NCBI RefSeq assembly: GCF_030811555.1
Contig: NZ_JAUSQZ010000001.1
Location: 6,569,241-6,633,240 of the forward strand
Direction: 5' to 3'
DNA: 64,000 nucleotides
Source: Kineosporia succinea
Lineage (GTDB): Bacteria; Actinomycetota; Actinomycetes; Actinomycetales; Kineosporiaceae
The position numbers and the translations under genes are program-made. A model generated the notes under the pieces. That model ran no database searches. It saw nothing but the letters and a program-made list of their open reading frames with translations, and was not told where the DNA came from. Positions 44,064 through 58,246 of the stretch are shown one piece after another. How positions within the stretch are numbered: position 1 is the first letter of the stretch; the number at the start of each line of letters is the position of its first letter.

Positions 44064-44096
44064 GGTGGACAGGCACGGGCCCGGTAGCTGTCCACC
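44064..44096. terminator. GTGGAC-type hairpin
   Basis: GGTGGACAG (44064-44072) pairs with CTGTCCACC (44088-44096) in the convergent gap between tetR and the secreted-protein gene. The loop includes GGGCCC. Confidence 0.7.
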
Positions 44097-44118
44097 GGGC
44101 CCGCCCCCTCATGCTTCT

Positions 44119-44493
44119 TCAGCAGGGGTTGATCGCTCCGCGGCTGATGCCGTCGGAGTTGAGCGGGAGGTTGTCGTCGGAGTACCACCCCTGCGTGTCC
44201 GTCCCGGAGATGCGCAGGTGCGTCCAGGAGTTGCCGTAGTCGTTATAGACGTAGCAGTGGTAATACAGCAGCGTTCCCGAGGAGATCTGGGTGACGTTTC
44301 CACAAGCCGAGTACGGGCCGACCTTCAGGTTGTACGTGCCCAGGGACCGGCCGGAGCCGGCGTCCGGATTGCTCCAGCTCCAGCCGGAACACGTGACGGC
44401 GGCCTGGCTGGCGGTGGCGCCCGCCACGCCGGACGCCACCGCGATGCCGGTTGCCATCAGCACCGCCGCGACTCTGTTTCGGATCCTTCGCAT
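44119..44493 (-). CDS. small secreted protein with four cysteines
   Basis: 124 residues. A Sec signal peptide (basic MRRIRNR, hydrophobic core, ATASQA cleavage region near residue 31) leads to a roughly 90-residue mature domain rich in Trp, Tyr, Ser and Gly, with four cysteines (VTCSG, YSACGN, YYHCYV and the last residue). The block WTHLRISGTDTQGWYSDDNL resembles SH3-like cell-wall modules of streptomycete secreted proteins. Start ATG 44493 has a GGAGG site. Function unknown. Confidence 0.72.
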   Translation of the reverse strand: MRRIRNRVAAVLMATGIAVASGVAGATASQAAVTCSGWSWSNPDAGSGRSLGTYNLKVGPYSACGNVTQISSGTLLYYHCYVYNDYGNSWTHLRISGTDTQGWYSDDNLPLNSDGISRGAINPC

Positions 44494-44794
44494 GTTGCGT
44501 CCTCCACGTCAGGGGTGAGTGCACCGGGTCGTGATCCCAGTGCACCTGACATTGGATCGCAAATGTCCGGTATGTACGATATCGCAGCGATGTCGCGCCA
44601 TCACATCCCTGCCCTATTCTCACGGCAACCAGATGTCCACGAGCTGATTCGTCACGCGCCGGCTCCGGGGCCGGATTCCGGCCACTGCTCGGCGCCCCAC
44701 GCCTGAAATCGCTCCGCTGCCCCGAACCCCGCTCACGGGAGCACCCTCACGCCAGGCACGCTCGCCTACCCCTCCGGGGGTGCCTGTTGCCGAA
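44494..44794. other. intergenic region, 301 bases
   Basis: Lies between the HTH gene (44795 stop) and the secreted-protein start, both on the minus strand. It includes a GTGCAC ... GTGCAC inverted repeat (about 44519-44546) just upstream of the secreted-protein gene. Nothing else identified. Confidence 0.4.
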
Positions 44795-45661
44795 TCAGCC
44801 CGGACGCTGAGCGCCCTCGCCGGCGTCACAGATTTGCGTGACCTGAGCCTGGCTCCGCCCGATCCAGCCGGCCACCTCGGTCACACCCTTCCACCGCCCG
44901 GCGGCGTCCCGCTTCACATGCCGACGCACCAGGTCGTCGCGGATCTGCGTCACCACCCGCCGACGCACCTGCGCCGCGATGATGGAAGAAGCCACCGCGA
45001 AGTACCGTTCCCGCACCTCGTCCAGGCTCCCGTCCAGCCGGATCCCCCGCTCGGCCGCCAGCTTTCGCAACCCGTCGTCGTCGCGGGCCTTGAGCTCGGC
45101 CGGGGGCAGCAGGGCCTTGGTACGGGCGGCGAAGAACTCGTCAGGCTGCCAGTGACCGGCCTTCTGCAGCCCCCGCCGGGCCCCGGGATCGAAGCACGTC
45201 AGTACCCAGGCCAGCTCGGCCCGCTGCTGCCTGAGCTCCACCAGCCTGCCGTCAGCCTCGTTTGCCACCCCTGCGGCCAGCCTCAGCCGAGCCGGAACCT
45301 CAGACGCCGTCGCCGCACCCCCGAGTTCCCGCACGGCCCAGGCCGTTTCCCGCTCCATGATGGCCTCTTCGTCCGGCACGCGCAGCCCCGACCGGGTGTG
45401 CCCCGCGGTCTCTTTCGGCGGTGCCGCAGGCAACGGCAATCCCCGGAGTTCCTTGACCAGGCCCGAGCGCAGCTCCCGTCCCTGCTTACGTTTGCCCGAG
45501 ATCGTCTGCCGGGACGTGCCCAGCAGGCTCGCGATCGTCTCCACGCCCCAGCCGGCGTCGTCGGTGAGCGCGGCGACGTACGCGCTGAGCATCGGTGCCC
45601 GGGTGCGGTCGGCGTGCAGTTCGCGCAGAAGCCTGACGGCGTCAGTGGTGTCAGCGTCCAT
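44795..45661 (-). CDS. hypothetical protein with two helix-turn-helix motifs
   Basis: A 288-residue protein I do not recognise. An N-terminal HTH-like segment (VETIASLLGTSRQTISGKRKQG, about residues 40-61) and a C-terminal one (VAGWIGRSQAQVTQICDAG, about 265-283) flank a charged, helical middle. This looks like DNA-binding at both ends. ATG 45661 is preceded by TAGGCT (45671-45676) nine bases before, suggesting almost no 5' leader. It sits next to the rRNA operon terminator. Confidence 0.65.
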   Translation of the reverse strand: MDADTTDAVRLLRELHADRTRAPMLSAYVAALTDDAGWGVETIASLLGTSRQTISGKRKQGRELRSGLVKELRGLPLPAAPPKETAGHTRSGLRVPDEEAIMERETAWAVRELGGAATASEVPARLRLAAGVANEADGRLVELRQQRAELAWVLTCFDPGARRGLQKAGHWQPDEFFAARTKALLPPAELKARDDDGLRKLAAERGIRLDGSLDEVRERYFAVASSIIAAQVRRRVVTQIRDDLVRRHVKRDAAGRWKGVTEVAGWIGRSQAQVTQICDAGEGAQRPG

Positions 45662-46010
45662 GATGCGCCGAGCCTATGCGGTCTCGATGGTGGACGTTGC
45701 GGTACCGTCCCGGGCTCACCTCACCATTCCGTGCGGGCCTGGTCGGTCAAAGTGGTGGTCGGGGCCGGATATTGGCTCCATCATGCCGGTCGGATCACGT
45801 CGGGCCGGGTCAGGGGCTGTGATGGACGGGGCCTCGGCGGCCTTCCTGAGCCTTCCTGGGCCTTCCTGGACGGGCGGGGTGATGCTGGTGCGGCCTGGCC
45901 GCGCCAAGATCACCCGGTCCTGGTTCTCCCTGGGAAGCAAACGCAGAAGTGGCGGCCCGCGCCGCCTTCTTTCGAAGGCGGGGGCCGCCACTTCTGTCTT
46001 TCAATGATTG
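45662..46010. other. 349-base intergenic region downstream of 5S rRNA
   Basis: Contains the rRNA terminator and a short GCCTTCCTGG direct repeat (about 45850-45870). No gene seen. Confidence 0.5.
45943..45995. terminator. rRNA operon terminator
   Basis: CAGAAGTGGCGGCC (45943-45956) pairs with GGCCGCCACTTCTG (45982-45995); inside, CCGCCTTC (45961-45968) pairs with GAAGGCGG (45973-45980). The nested stem lies about 15 bases past the 5S end and is followed on the minus strand by a T-rich stretch. Confidence 0.88.
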
Positions 46011-46128
46011 TCCGGCGATGTCCTACTCTCCCACACCGTAACCAGTGCAGTACCATCGGCGCAGGCAGGCTTAGCTTCCGGGTTCGGAATGAGACCGGGC
46101 GTTTCCCTGCCGCTATGATCGCCGTAAC
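46011..46128 (-). rRNA. rrf: 5S rRNA
   Basis: The minus strand begins GTTACGGCGATCATAGCGG, contains CCGAACCCGGAAGCTAAG and ends with GGAGAGTAGGACATCGCCGG, the classic 5S sequence. Ends are estimated to within a few bases. Confidence 0.95.
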
Positions 46129-46220
46129 TCTACCGGCACAACCAGCCACCCTCAGGGTGGGCGTGGTCGTTTCCCGTGAACCGCATAGTGGACGTGAACA
46201 ATCTTTACGCGCTCAACTCA

Positions 46221-51308
<5,088 letters not shown>

Positions 51309-51918
51309 TAATCTTCTAGGAAGACTTTTAGCGAAGTGTTGCAAGAATCCTGACCGAAAGAACCAGACCCGAACCGAACACCTCGACGGGGGTCGAGATA
51401 TCCGAAGCCTGATCCATCAGCCAAGAAGACCATCCCAATCGGGACAATCATTTGGCATCGGTTGTTCAGATGCACTGTTGAGTTCTCAAGGAGCGGACGC
51501 TCAGAACTTCCGGCCTTTCGGCGTTCCGTCCTGGCGACGTGTTAAACATTAGAGCGTTTCCAGCACCCCGGTCAAATCCGCGTTTCCAGCGAATTCAGCC
51601 GAGATAGAGCTCTTCCCTCAATGCGGAAAGCACCATGAAGAGAGCCCACCCCGAGAGGCGTGCGACATTCACCGATGCCTTTGATCAAGAGAAGAAGGTT
51701 TACGGCCCCAGGACCGGCCACTTGGTGTCCGGTGCTCCTGCGGCGCTCGCTGTTCACGGCTGTGACCGGCGAAAAACCCTTAGAGAACATTACCAGGCCT
51801 CCGGCCCGTGCCCAACCACCTCAGGTCACGACCCCGCAACGGCCCAACGATCCCGCCCGGCAGCCCCACCGCGACGAAGGCCCACTGCGATCAGCCACGG
51901 GCAACCCACCCAGGCGGG
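51309..51918. other. rRNA leader and promoter region, 610 bases
   Basis: Contains the 16S leader with the TTGAGAACTCAACAGTGC antitermination-like segment (about 51473-51500), the promoter at 51546-51575, and further upstream sequence next to the hypothetical gene. No protein gene seen. Confidence 0.6.
51546..51575 (-). promoter_or_regulatory. rRNA operon promoter
   Basis: On the minus strand, -35 TTGACC (51570-51575) and -10 TAATGT (51546-51551) are 18 bases apart, about 240 bp upstream of 16S. This is the best sigma-70-like promoter in the leader; additional promoters are possible. Confidence 0.7.
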
Positions 51919-52530
51919 TCAGTGCTCCCGCAACGGCCGGTCGTCGTCGCCGTGGAAGTACCGCACGTCCATGTCCCACAGCTCTTTCTGCAGCTGGTGA
52001 GCGAGCGTCAGCCCCTGCGAGACCCAGGTGTCGACCGGCACGGGGCAGCCCTTCCAGTCCACCAGCCCGTACTGCTCGAAGATCTCGTTCCACGCCCTCA
52101 GGCGCATGATCAGCGCCGCGCTCACCCCGAGCTCCGCCAGGTCCACCGGCCCGGTGAACCCGAACGGCCGGTTCCAGAGCGGATCGGTCACCCCGTACTC
52201 GGCCATGACCATCACCGCGACGGGACGCGCCTCGGCCGGCTGCCTCACCGGACGGCGCCGTCGGTGCCCGTGGGGCCGACGACCCGCCCTGATCTCCCCC
52301 AGCAGCTCGCCCAGACGCGCGTCGTCCGCAGCCAGGACAGGCAGGTCGGGGTGCTGACCGAGATGGCGGTTGAGCAGGTCCGGCGTCGCCTGCGGACCCA
52401 GCACCTCGACCACGTGCTCGCGCATGACGGTGAGCACGTCGTCCGTGATCTCACCGCGCTCGTGACCGTCCTCGGTGAGCAGCCAGGCGCGCAAGGCGTC
52501 GAGACCCTCACCGTCGCTCGTGGCCTCCAC
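51919..52530 (-). CDS. hypothetical protein
   Basis: About 203 residues in a frame with strong third-position GC. The C-terminal 97 residues (from MVMAEYGVTDPLW at 52212) look like a stand-alone actinobacterial family with RLRAWNEIFEQYG and ending DVRYFHGDDDRPLRE; the N-terminal part (DALRAWLLTEDGHERGEI, DLLNRHLGQHPDLPVLAADD) may be a second domain or a longer N-terminus. GTG 52530 is my choice, ATG 52212 the short alternative. Function unknown. Confidence 0.5.
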   Translation of the reverse strand: MEATSDGEGLDALRAWLLTEDGHERGEITDDVLTVMREHVVEVLGPQATPDLLNRHLGQHPDLPVLAADDARLGELLGEIRAGRRPHGHRRRRPVRQPAEARPVAVMVMAEYGVTDPLWNRPFGFTGPVDLAELGVSAALIMRLRAWNEIFEQYGLVDWKGCPVPVDTWVSQGLTLAHQLQKELWDMDVRYFHGDDDRPLREH

Positions 52531-52849
52531 CCGTCCGATCCTGACATCCGTCTGGTTCAGGTTCGGATCAGGGGTCCGATCCAGGCCTGCCACATCCGCG
52601 CGGACGCTCCTGCCTCGCGCGTGGCCGGTTCCACGTGCGCGCCTGCTTCCACCCGGCACCTCGGCCTGCTCGCCGAGCCCGGCGCCAGCCTCCCCCGCAA
52701 CGCTGCGCCACCTCGGGCTGAACGCGATTCGGCAGGTCAGCGTGGGGTCCGGGGCCACGCCGAGGGGCGGGGTGGATCCACCGACGATACGTTCCGTCGA
52801 GTTGATCGATCCCGCCGGGCCCCCGGCGTGAGCGGAAGGAGAGCTCGAC
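52531..52849. other. 319-base upstream region of glycosyltransferase operon
   Basis: I see no gene or clear regulatory element; the ribosome site AAGGAGAG of the first glycosyltransferase gene is at the right edge. Confidence 0.4.
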
Positions 52850-53920
52850 GTGCGCGTCGCCCTGCTGGCCCACCTGCACCACCCGATCGCCGAGCCGTAC
52901 GCAGGCGGCCTGGAGATGCACACCGCCCTGGTGGCGGACGAGCTCGTACGACGCGGCCACGACGTGACCCTGTTCGCCCGGGAGCACAGCCGCACCCGGG
53001 CCCGGCTGGTGCCGGTGCTGGACGGGCAGCGCGGCCCCTCGCGGGCCCTGCGCACCCCCGACCACGTGCTCGACCAGGGCCTGGCCCGGGCGATCGAGGA
53101 GGTCGAATCCGGTGACTTCGACGTCGTTCTCAACAACTCCCTGAACCCGCAGCCGTACACCGAGCTCCACCACCGGGCCGTGCTCACCCTGCTCCACACG
53201 CCGCCCACGCTCGAGCGGGTCAACGCGATCATCGACGACCCGGCCTGGCGCCCCGGGCCCCGGCACGCGTTCGCCGCCGTGTCCCGGTACAACGCCCGGG
53301 CCTGGCGCACCCGGCTGCCGAACGTCGGCTGCGTCACCAACGGGATCAATCTCTCGCACTGGCGTCCCTCCATGAAACCCGAACCGGACCTGGCGATCTG
53401 GTCGGCCCGGATCACCCCGGAGAAGGGCCTGCACCTGGCGATCGACGCGGCCCGCGGCGCCGGGATGCGGCTCGAGATCAGCGGCCCGGTGGCCGATCGC
53501 GAGTACTTCGACGAGTGCATCGCCCCCCGGCTGGGCCCGGACACGATCCTGCGCGGCCTGCTGAACCACCGTGAGCTCGCGGCCGTCAGTGCCCGCGCCG
53601 CGGTGTTCCTGGCCACCCCGCTCTGGGACGAGCCGTTCGGCCTGGCCATGGTCGAGGCGATGGCCTGCGGCACCCCGGTGGCCGCCCTGCCCAACGGCGC
53701 CTGCCCCGAAGTGGTGCTGCCCACCGGTGGTTTCGTCGCCGCCCGGCCCACCGCCGGGGCCCTCGCCACCGCGATCGCCGAGGCCCGCACCCTCGACCGG
53801 GCGCGGGTGCACCGGCACGCGCAGCGTTTCGACGCGCGCATCATGCTCGACCGCTACGAGGACGTGCTGTCACGCCTGGCCGCGCAGCCGGCCCCGCTGC
53901 CCGAGCCCCTGACCGCCTGA
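52850..53920 (+). CDS. glycosyltransferase family 4
   Basis: A 356-residue GT-B glycosyltransferase. The N-terminal acceptor lobe has AGGLEMHTALVADELVRRGHDVTLF; the C-terminal nucleotide-sugar lobe has WSARITPEKGLHLAIDAA and the E-x7-E motif at PLWDEPFGLAMVEAMACGTPV. It starts at GTG 52850 behind AAGGAGAG and leads a three-gene glycosyltransferase operon, so it probably helps build a glycolipid, exopolysaccharide or glycosylated metabolite. Confidence 0.87.
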   Translation: MRVALLAHLHHPIAEPYAGGLEMHTALVADELVRRGHDVTLFAREHSRTRARLVPVLDGQRGPSRALRTPDHVLDQGLARAIEEVESGDFDVVLNNSLNPQPYTELHHRAVLTLLHTPPTLERVNAIIDDPAWRPGPRHAFAAVSRYNARAWRTRLPNVGCVTNGINLSHWRPSMKPEPDLAIWSARITPEKGLHLAIDAARGAGMRLEISGPVADREYFDECIAPRLGPDTILRGLLNHRELAAVSARAAVFLATPLWDEPFGLAMVEAMACGTPVAALPNGACPEVVLPTGGFVAARPTAGALATAIAEARTLDRARVHRHAQRFDARIMLDRYEDVLSRLAAQPAPLPEPLTA

Positions 53921-53928
53921 GGCGCCTC

Positions 53929-54933
53929 GTGAGACCCATTCTGTACTACGTCCACCATCAGGGTTCAGGGCACTGGCGCCGCGCGCTCGCGGTGGCCGAG
54001 CACCTGCCCGTCCCGGTGGTCTTCGCATCGTCGGCGCCCCCGCCGCGCGACCTGCCGGATGCCTGCGACTACCTGCCCCTGCCCCTCGACGCACCGGCCC
54101 GCGACGCGGACGGCCACGACGCGCACGGGCATCTGCACTGGGCGCCCAGACACCACGAGGGCCTGCTCGCGCGGCACCGTTTCCTGCTCGACGCCGTCGC
54201 CTCGCACCGGCCCTCGATGGCGATGGTGGACGTGTCGGTCGAGATCGCGGTGACGCTGCGGGTGAGCGGGGTGCCGGTGACCGCGGTGCGCCTGCCCGGC
54301 ACCCGCGACGACCCGCCCCACCAGCTGGGTTTCGGGCTCGCCGACCAGGTCGTCATGCCGGTCCCGGCGACATGGGGCCTGCACGACGGCCTGCCTTGCA
54401 CCCACGCGGTCGGCCTGGTCACCGCGGCCCGGGAACCACTGCCCCCGACCGCGAACGGACGCCCGACGGCCGTGGTCGTGGTCGGCACCGGGGGTTCCCG
54501 GCTGGACCGGGCGGCCTGCGAGCTGATCGCCGGCGACCTGCCCGGCCACGACGTGATCGCCCTCGGCCCGCAGGGCGTCCCGGGCCTCCCGAACCTCACG
54601 TTCACCGGGCGCGTCGCCGACACCGCGCCCTACCTGGGCCGGGCCACGGTCGTCATCGGCAACACCGGCCTGGGCACGCTCGGCGAGGTGGTCGCCGCCC
54701 GGCGGCCGTTCGTGACGCTGCCCGAGGACCGGCCCTTCGGCGAACAGGCCGTCACCGCGCGCCAGCTCGACGAGCACGGGGAGGCCGTGGTGCTGCACCG
54801 GATGCCCGGGCCCGGAGGGTGGGCCGAGGCCGTCGCGAAGGCACAGGCCCTGGGCGCGCCGCAGGCGCAGGCCGACGGGGCGTCCCGGCTGGCCCGGCTG
54901 ATCGAGGAGAACCTGATGGCGGTGGCCCGATGA
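53929..54933 (+). CDS. GT28/MurG-like glycosyltransferase
   Basis: A 334-residue GT-B protein whose opening YYVHHQGSGHWRRALAVAEHL resembles MurG/MGT-type acceptor lobes, while the C-terminal lobe has VVVVGTGGSRLD and ATVVIGNTGLGTLGEVVAARRPFVTLPE, the donor-binding region of family 28. GTG 53929 lies eight bases after the GT4 stop. It is followed with an ATGA overlap by a GT2 gene. Confidence 0.8.
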   Translation: MRPILYYVHHQGSGHWRRALAVAEHLPVPVVFASSAPPPRDLPDACDYLPLPLDAPARDADGHDAHGHLHWAPRHHEGLLARHRFLLDAVASHRPSMAMVDVSVEIAVTLRVSGVPVTAVRLPGTRDDPPHQLGFGLADQVVMPVPATWGLHDGLPCTHAVGLVTAAREPLPPTANGRPTAVVVVGTGGSRLDRAACELIAGDLPGHDVIALGPQGVPGLPNLTFTGRVADTAPYLGRATVVIGNTGLGTLGEVVAARRPFVTLPEDRPFGEQAVTARQLDEHGEAVVLHRMPGPGGWAEAVAKAQALGAPQAQADGASRLARLIEENLMAVAR

Positions 54934-55751
54934 GCAGCAGCCCGACGGGCGTTGCCGTGGTCACGATCGTGGCCGGGCGCCGCGACCACCTCGCCCGGCA
55001 GCTGCAGGGCCTGCAACGCCAGACCCGCCCGGCCGACGAACTCGTCGTCGTGCGCATGGACTCGCGCGACCTGTGCCTGCCCACGCGCCCGGCCTCCAGG
55101 GTCACCGTGATCGACCTGCCCGAGCGCGAGCGCCTGCACCTGGCCGCGGCGCGCAACCTGGGCGTGCGGGCGGCGGCCAGTGCGGCCGTGGTGCTGCTCG
55201 ACGTCGACTGCATTCCGGGCAGCCGGCTGGTCGAGGCCTGCGCGGACACGCTCCAGCAGGTCGACGGGCTGGTCACCGGCCCGCTGCGCTACCTGGCCGA
55301 GGGGCAGCCGGGCGGGACCTGGACCGAGCCGCAGTTGCGGGCGGCCTCGCACCAGCACGCGGCCCGGCCGGCGCCCGATCCCGGCGATCTGGTGCGTGAC
55401 GACCGGCACGAGCTGGCCTGGACCACCTCACTGGCGCTGCGCCGGGAGTCGTTCGAGCGGATCGGCGGTTTCGACGAGCGGTTCACCGGGTACGGCGGCG
55501 AGGACACCGACTTCGCGGTCCGCGCGCACGGGGCCGGGCTGGGTGTGTGGTGGCACGGGGACGTCGTGGCCTATCACCAGCACCACCCCACGCAGAACCC
55601 GCCGGTGCAGCACTTGGACGACATCGTGCGCAACGCGGCTCTGTTCCGGGGGATCCACGGCTGGTACCCGATGAGCGGCTGGCTCGAGGAGTTCGCCCGG
55701 CGGGACCTGGTCGAGTTCGATCCGGACGCCGGGGTGCTCCGGCTGCGCTGA
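54930..55751 (+). CDS. glycosyltransferase family 2
   Basis: A 273-residue GT-A enzyme. The start VVTIVAGRRDHLARQLQGLQ and VVLLDVDCIPG (the DxD metal motif DVD) are typical of family 2, and GFDERFTGYGGEDTDFAVR is the galactosyltransferase-like ED motif. It overlaps the previous gene by four bases. Acceptor unknown. Confidence 0.86.
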   Translation: MSSSPTGVAVVTIVAGRRDHLARQLQGLQRQTRPADELVVVRMDSRDLCLPTRPASRVTVIDLPERERLHLAAARNLGVRAAASAAVVLLDVDCIPGSRLVEACADTLQQVDGLVTGPLRYLAEGQPGGTWTEPQLRAASHQHAARPAPDPGDLVRDDRHELAWTTSLALRRESFERIGGFDERFTGYGGEDTDFAVRAHGAGLGVWWHGDVVAYHQHHPTQNPPVQHLDDIVRNAALFRGIHGWYPMSGWLEEFARRDLVEFDPDAGVLRLR

Positions 55752-55860
55752 GGGCGCGATGACGTCGCGCTGCGGTTGTGCTGACCCCCGGGTGGCTTTT
55801 CCCGGAGCGGGGTGATCCAATGGGAACGACCGTTCCGTCCTTTTGCTGAAGGAGAGTCCC

Positions 55861-56289
55861 GTGGCCTCGAAGCGATCCTGGGGATCGACGCTGGCGCAGG
55901 CCGCGCTCGGCGGCGCCCTGGTCTACGCCGGCGTCTCGCACCTGACCGTGGCCCGCCAGGAGTTCCAGGCGCAGGTACCCTCGTGGTTCCCGGTCGATCC
56001 CGACCTGGTGGTGGTCGGGTCGGGTGTGGTCGAGATCGGGCTGGGCGCGGCGCTGCTCGGCACCTGGCGCCAGCCCGCGCGCTCGCGCCTCGGCATGGTC
56101 GCGGCCGCATTCTTCGTGGCGGTCTTCCCGGGCAACATCGCCCAGTACACCGAGCACCGAGACGCGTTCGGCCTCGACACCGACACCAAGCGCGCGGTGC
56201 GCCTGGCGTTCCAGCCGCTGCTGGTGGCCTGGGCGCTGCGCGCGACGCGGCGCCACCGGCCCGCCTCCTACGCGAATCCGCCGACGTAG
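55861..56289 (+). CDS. DoxX-like membrane protein
   Basis: A 142-residue protein with four hydrophobic helices. LGGALVYAGVSHLTVARQEFQAQVPSWFP, VVEIGLGAALL and FPGNIAQYTEHRDAFGLDT are features of the DoxX/DUF4267-like group, whose role is unclear (oxidative or thiol stress in some). GTG 55861 follows AAGGAGAG. The 3' end overlaps the LRR gene by 22 bp. Confidence 0.75.
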   Translation: MASKRSWGSTLAQAALGGALVYAGVSHLTVARQEFQAQVPSWFPVDPDLVVVGSGVVEIGLGAALLGTWRQPARSRLGMVAAAFFVAVFPGNIAQYTEHRDAFGLDTDTKRAVRLAFQPLLVAWALRATRRHRPASYANPPT

Positions 56290-57845
56290 ACGTTCTTCTC
56301 GCGCAGTTCGTCCACGCCGGTGAGCCGGGCCGGGTCGCTGCCCTCCAGATCGACGCCGAGCAGTTTCGGCATGCGGGTGAGCGGACGCAGGTCGGTGACG
56401 GGATTGCCGCCGAGCCACAGTTCGTCCACCGTCGGGAGCCTTTCCAGCGAGTTGGCGCGGGTCATGCGGTTGTTCGCGATGTCGAGCATGCGCAGGGAGG
56501 GCAGCGCGGTCAGCGCACGCACGTCGCTGACCTGGTTGCCGCGCAGGGTGAGGCGGCCCAGGGAGGTGGCGCTCGCGAGGGGTGTGACATCGGTGATGCC
56601 GTTCTCCCCGGCGTCGAGTTCGGTCATCTGAGTGAGGGTGGAGAGGGGACTCAGGTCGGTGATGCGGTTGCTGGAAAGGCCCAGGTCGGTCAGCGACGTG
56701 AGGCCGGCGAGCGGGTAGAGGTCACGGACCTGGTTGTGCGACAGACCCAGGCTGCGCAGTTGGGTGAGAGCCGTCAGCGGGGTCAGGTCCTGCACCTGGT
56801 TGTTCGTGAGTCTCAGGCCGGTCAGGCCAGGAGCCTTGGCCAGAGGGGTGAGGTCGCTGATCTCGTTGGACTGCAGGTCGAGCGTGCCGAGGTTGGGCAG
56901 GTGCTCCAGGCCGGTGAGCGAGCGGACGATCCCACCTGTCGCGGTGTTGCCGTTGCAGTCCAGCGAGAAGAGGGAGTTGAGCTGGCGTTCGGTGGCCTTG
57001 CCGTTGGCGTCGTCGAGGTCGAGGTTCTGGGCGACGCACGCGGCCAGCCCGGGATCGGGGAACAGGTCGGCCGGGGTGATGCGGCTGCCGAGGCGCTGGT
57101 AGGTCCAGAAGCCGCCGCCGGCCGCGAGCGCCAGCACGGTGAGCAGGACGGCGGGCCGGGTGGCCCCGGTGCCGAGGAGGTTTCGGGCTGGGCCGCGTGG
57201 GATATCGCGTTCAGTTCCCGGCTTCTTGACGGTGGACGCGCGGCGCACCACCACAGCGGCCGGCACCAGAGTGGTTGCGAGGGCGACGAGCACACCGGCC
57301 GCGGCCAGCGGACGCATGGCCTCCCCACCCCGGTACAGCAGCGGATTCAGGGCACCCGCGATCAGCGCGAGGCCATACCCACCCGACAGGACCACCGCGT
57401 AGACCGTGGCCAGGGAGGCGAGGACGCGGTCGCCGGTCCTCAGGGCGATGCCGCCGAGCACCAGCCCGACCCCCACCGCGGACAGGCCGGCCGGCGCCAT
57501 GACCCGTGCCAGATTGGTGACGACCTGGTCGAGGCCGAAGTCGAGGCGCAGGATGCGCAGGGCGTCCCAGCGGTGGGTGAGGTAGGCACCGAGGACGATG
57601 AGGACGGTCCCGGCGAGGATCCAGTCCAGGGCGCGGTGGGTCTTCGTCACCACGACGAGCCAGGGGGCCGCGCAGCACACGAGCATCACCGCGAGCATGG
57701 TCACGCCCGCCTGGTGGGTGAACTGCCACAGCACTGCGGCGAGCGCGATCCCGGCGCCGAGGACCAGCACGGTCAGGGTGGTGAACCAGCCGAGCCGGGC
57801 GGGAGGCGCCTGGGGTGCTTGCTCGGTGGCGACGGGTGACGACAT
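56268..57845 (-). CDS. membrane protein with leucine-rich repeats
   Basis: A 525-residue protein. Residues 1-230 contain about six to seven transmembrane helices, and one further helix lies near 245 (VLLTVLALAAGGGFW). The C-terminal part, about 290-510, has roughly nine internalin-type 22-residue leucine-rich repeats (for example ITDLSPLSTLTQMTELDAGEN), presumably outside the cell. ATG 57845 is chosen with ATG 57854 as alternative. Such membrane LRR proteins bind protein partners; the ligand is unknown. It is divergent from a two-component kinase. Confidence 0.78.
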   Translation of the reverse strand: MSSPVATEQAPQAPPARLGWFTTLTVLVLGAGIALAAVLWQFTHQAGVTMLAVMLVCCAAPWLVVVTKTHRALDWILAGTVLIVLGAYLTHRWDALRILRLDFGLDQVVTNLARVMAPAGLSAVGVGLVLGGIALRTGDRVLASLATVYAVVLSGGYGLALIAGALNPLLYRGGEAMRPLAAAGVLVALATTLVPAAVVVRRASTVKKPGTERDIPRGPARNLLGTGATRPAVLLTVLALAAGGGFWTYQRLGSRITPADLFPDPGLAACVAQNLDLDDANGKATERQLNSLFSLDCNGNTATGGIVRSLTGLEHLPNLGTLDLQSNEISDLTPLAKAPGLTGLRLTNNQVQDLTPLTALTQLRSLGLSHNQVRDLYPLAGLTSLTDLGLSSNRITDLSPLSTLTQMTELDAGENGITDVTPLASATSLGRLTLRGNQVSDVRALTALPSLRMLDIANNRMTRANSLERLPTVDELWLGGNPVTDLRPLTRMPKLLGVDLEGSDPARLTGVDELREKNVYVGGFA

Positions 57846-58008
57846 GGGACGCATTCTGCCGGGTCCGATGAGCACGTCCCGGGAGGATTCGTGGGGATTC
57901 GGTGAAGATCGGGGTCCCGGTTCAGCCTCGCGTTCTGTGTGGTTCCAGCGGTGCCGGAGACCCTGCTCGTATCGCCGTGGGCTCGGCGGCGGAAGCCGGG
58001 GCAGCAGA

Positions 58009-58041
58009 ACACCCCCTATGCCGAAAGGGTATAGGGGGTGT
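58009..58041. repeat. second copy of the CCCCCTATGCC hairpin
   Basis: ACACCCCCTATGCC (58009-58022) pairs with GGTATAGGGGGTGT (58028-58041) around a 5-nt loop. Both arms are identical to the inner 14 bp of the stem at 439-479; only the loop differs. Here it lies in a divergent promoter region rather than at gene ends. Confidence 0.8.
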
Positions 58042-58159
58042 CTCTTCCTCGCCCAGGCCGTCGAACGAGCCGTGGGGCCCGCGGCTTGCACGGTGCCGGG
58101 CAGCGACGACCTCGCATGTCGCCGCCCTCCAGGCATCCCCCGCGAACAGGGTGCCACGC

Positions 58160-58177
58160 CTACTACCCCGGTAGCAG
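58160..58177. promoter_or_regulatory. putative response-regulator site upstream of kinase
   Basis: CTACTAC-CCCG-GTAGCAG, a 7-4-7 inverted repeat with one mismatch. It has the same sequence and spacing as 60432-60449 upstream of the RND pump. Confidence 0.6.
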
Positions 58178-58246
58178 CCGAGGCCGGTTGGCCGTACGAC
58201 TCGCGGACGACGAGAAGACGCAGGTCCGCCCGTTACCGTGGCCGGT

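Larger units (their letters stand above)
57846..58246. other. 401-base divergent region
   Basis: Lies between the LRR gene and the histidine kinase. It holds a repeated hairpin (58009-58041), a response-regulator-like dyad (58160-58177) and the kinase -10 box. Confidence 0.6.

Noticed and set aside
51919-53844. 641-codon frame spanning the hypothetical gene and antisense to the GT4 gene
   Set aside because: Only the part below about 52530 has independent coding character; the rest is the GT4 shadow.
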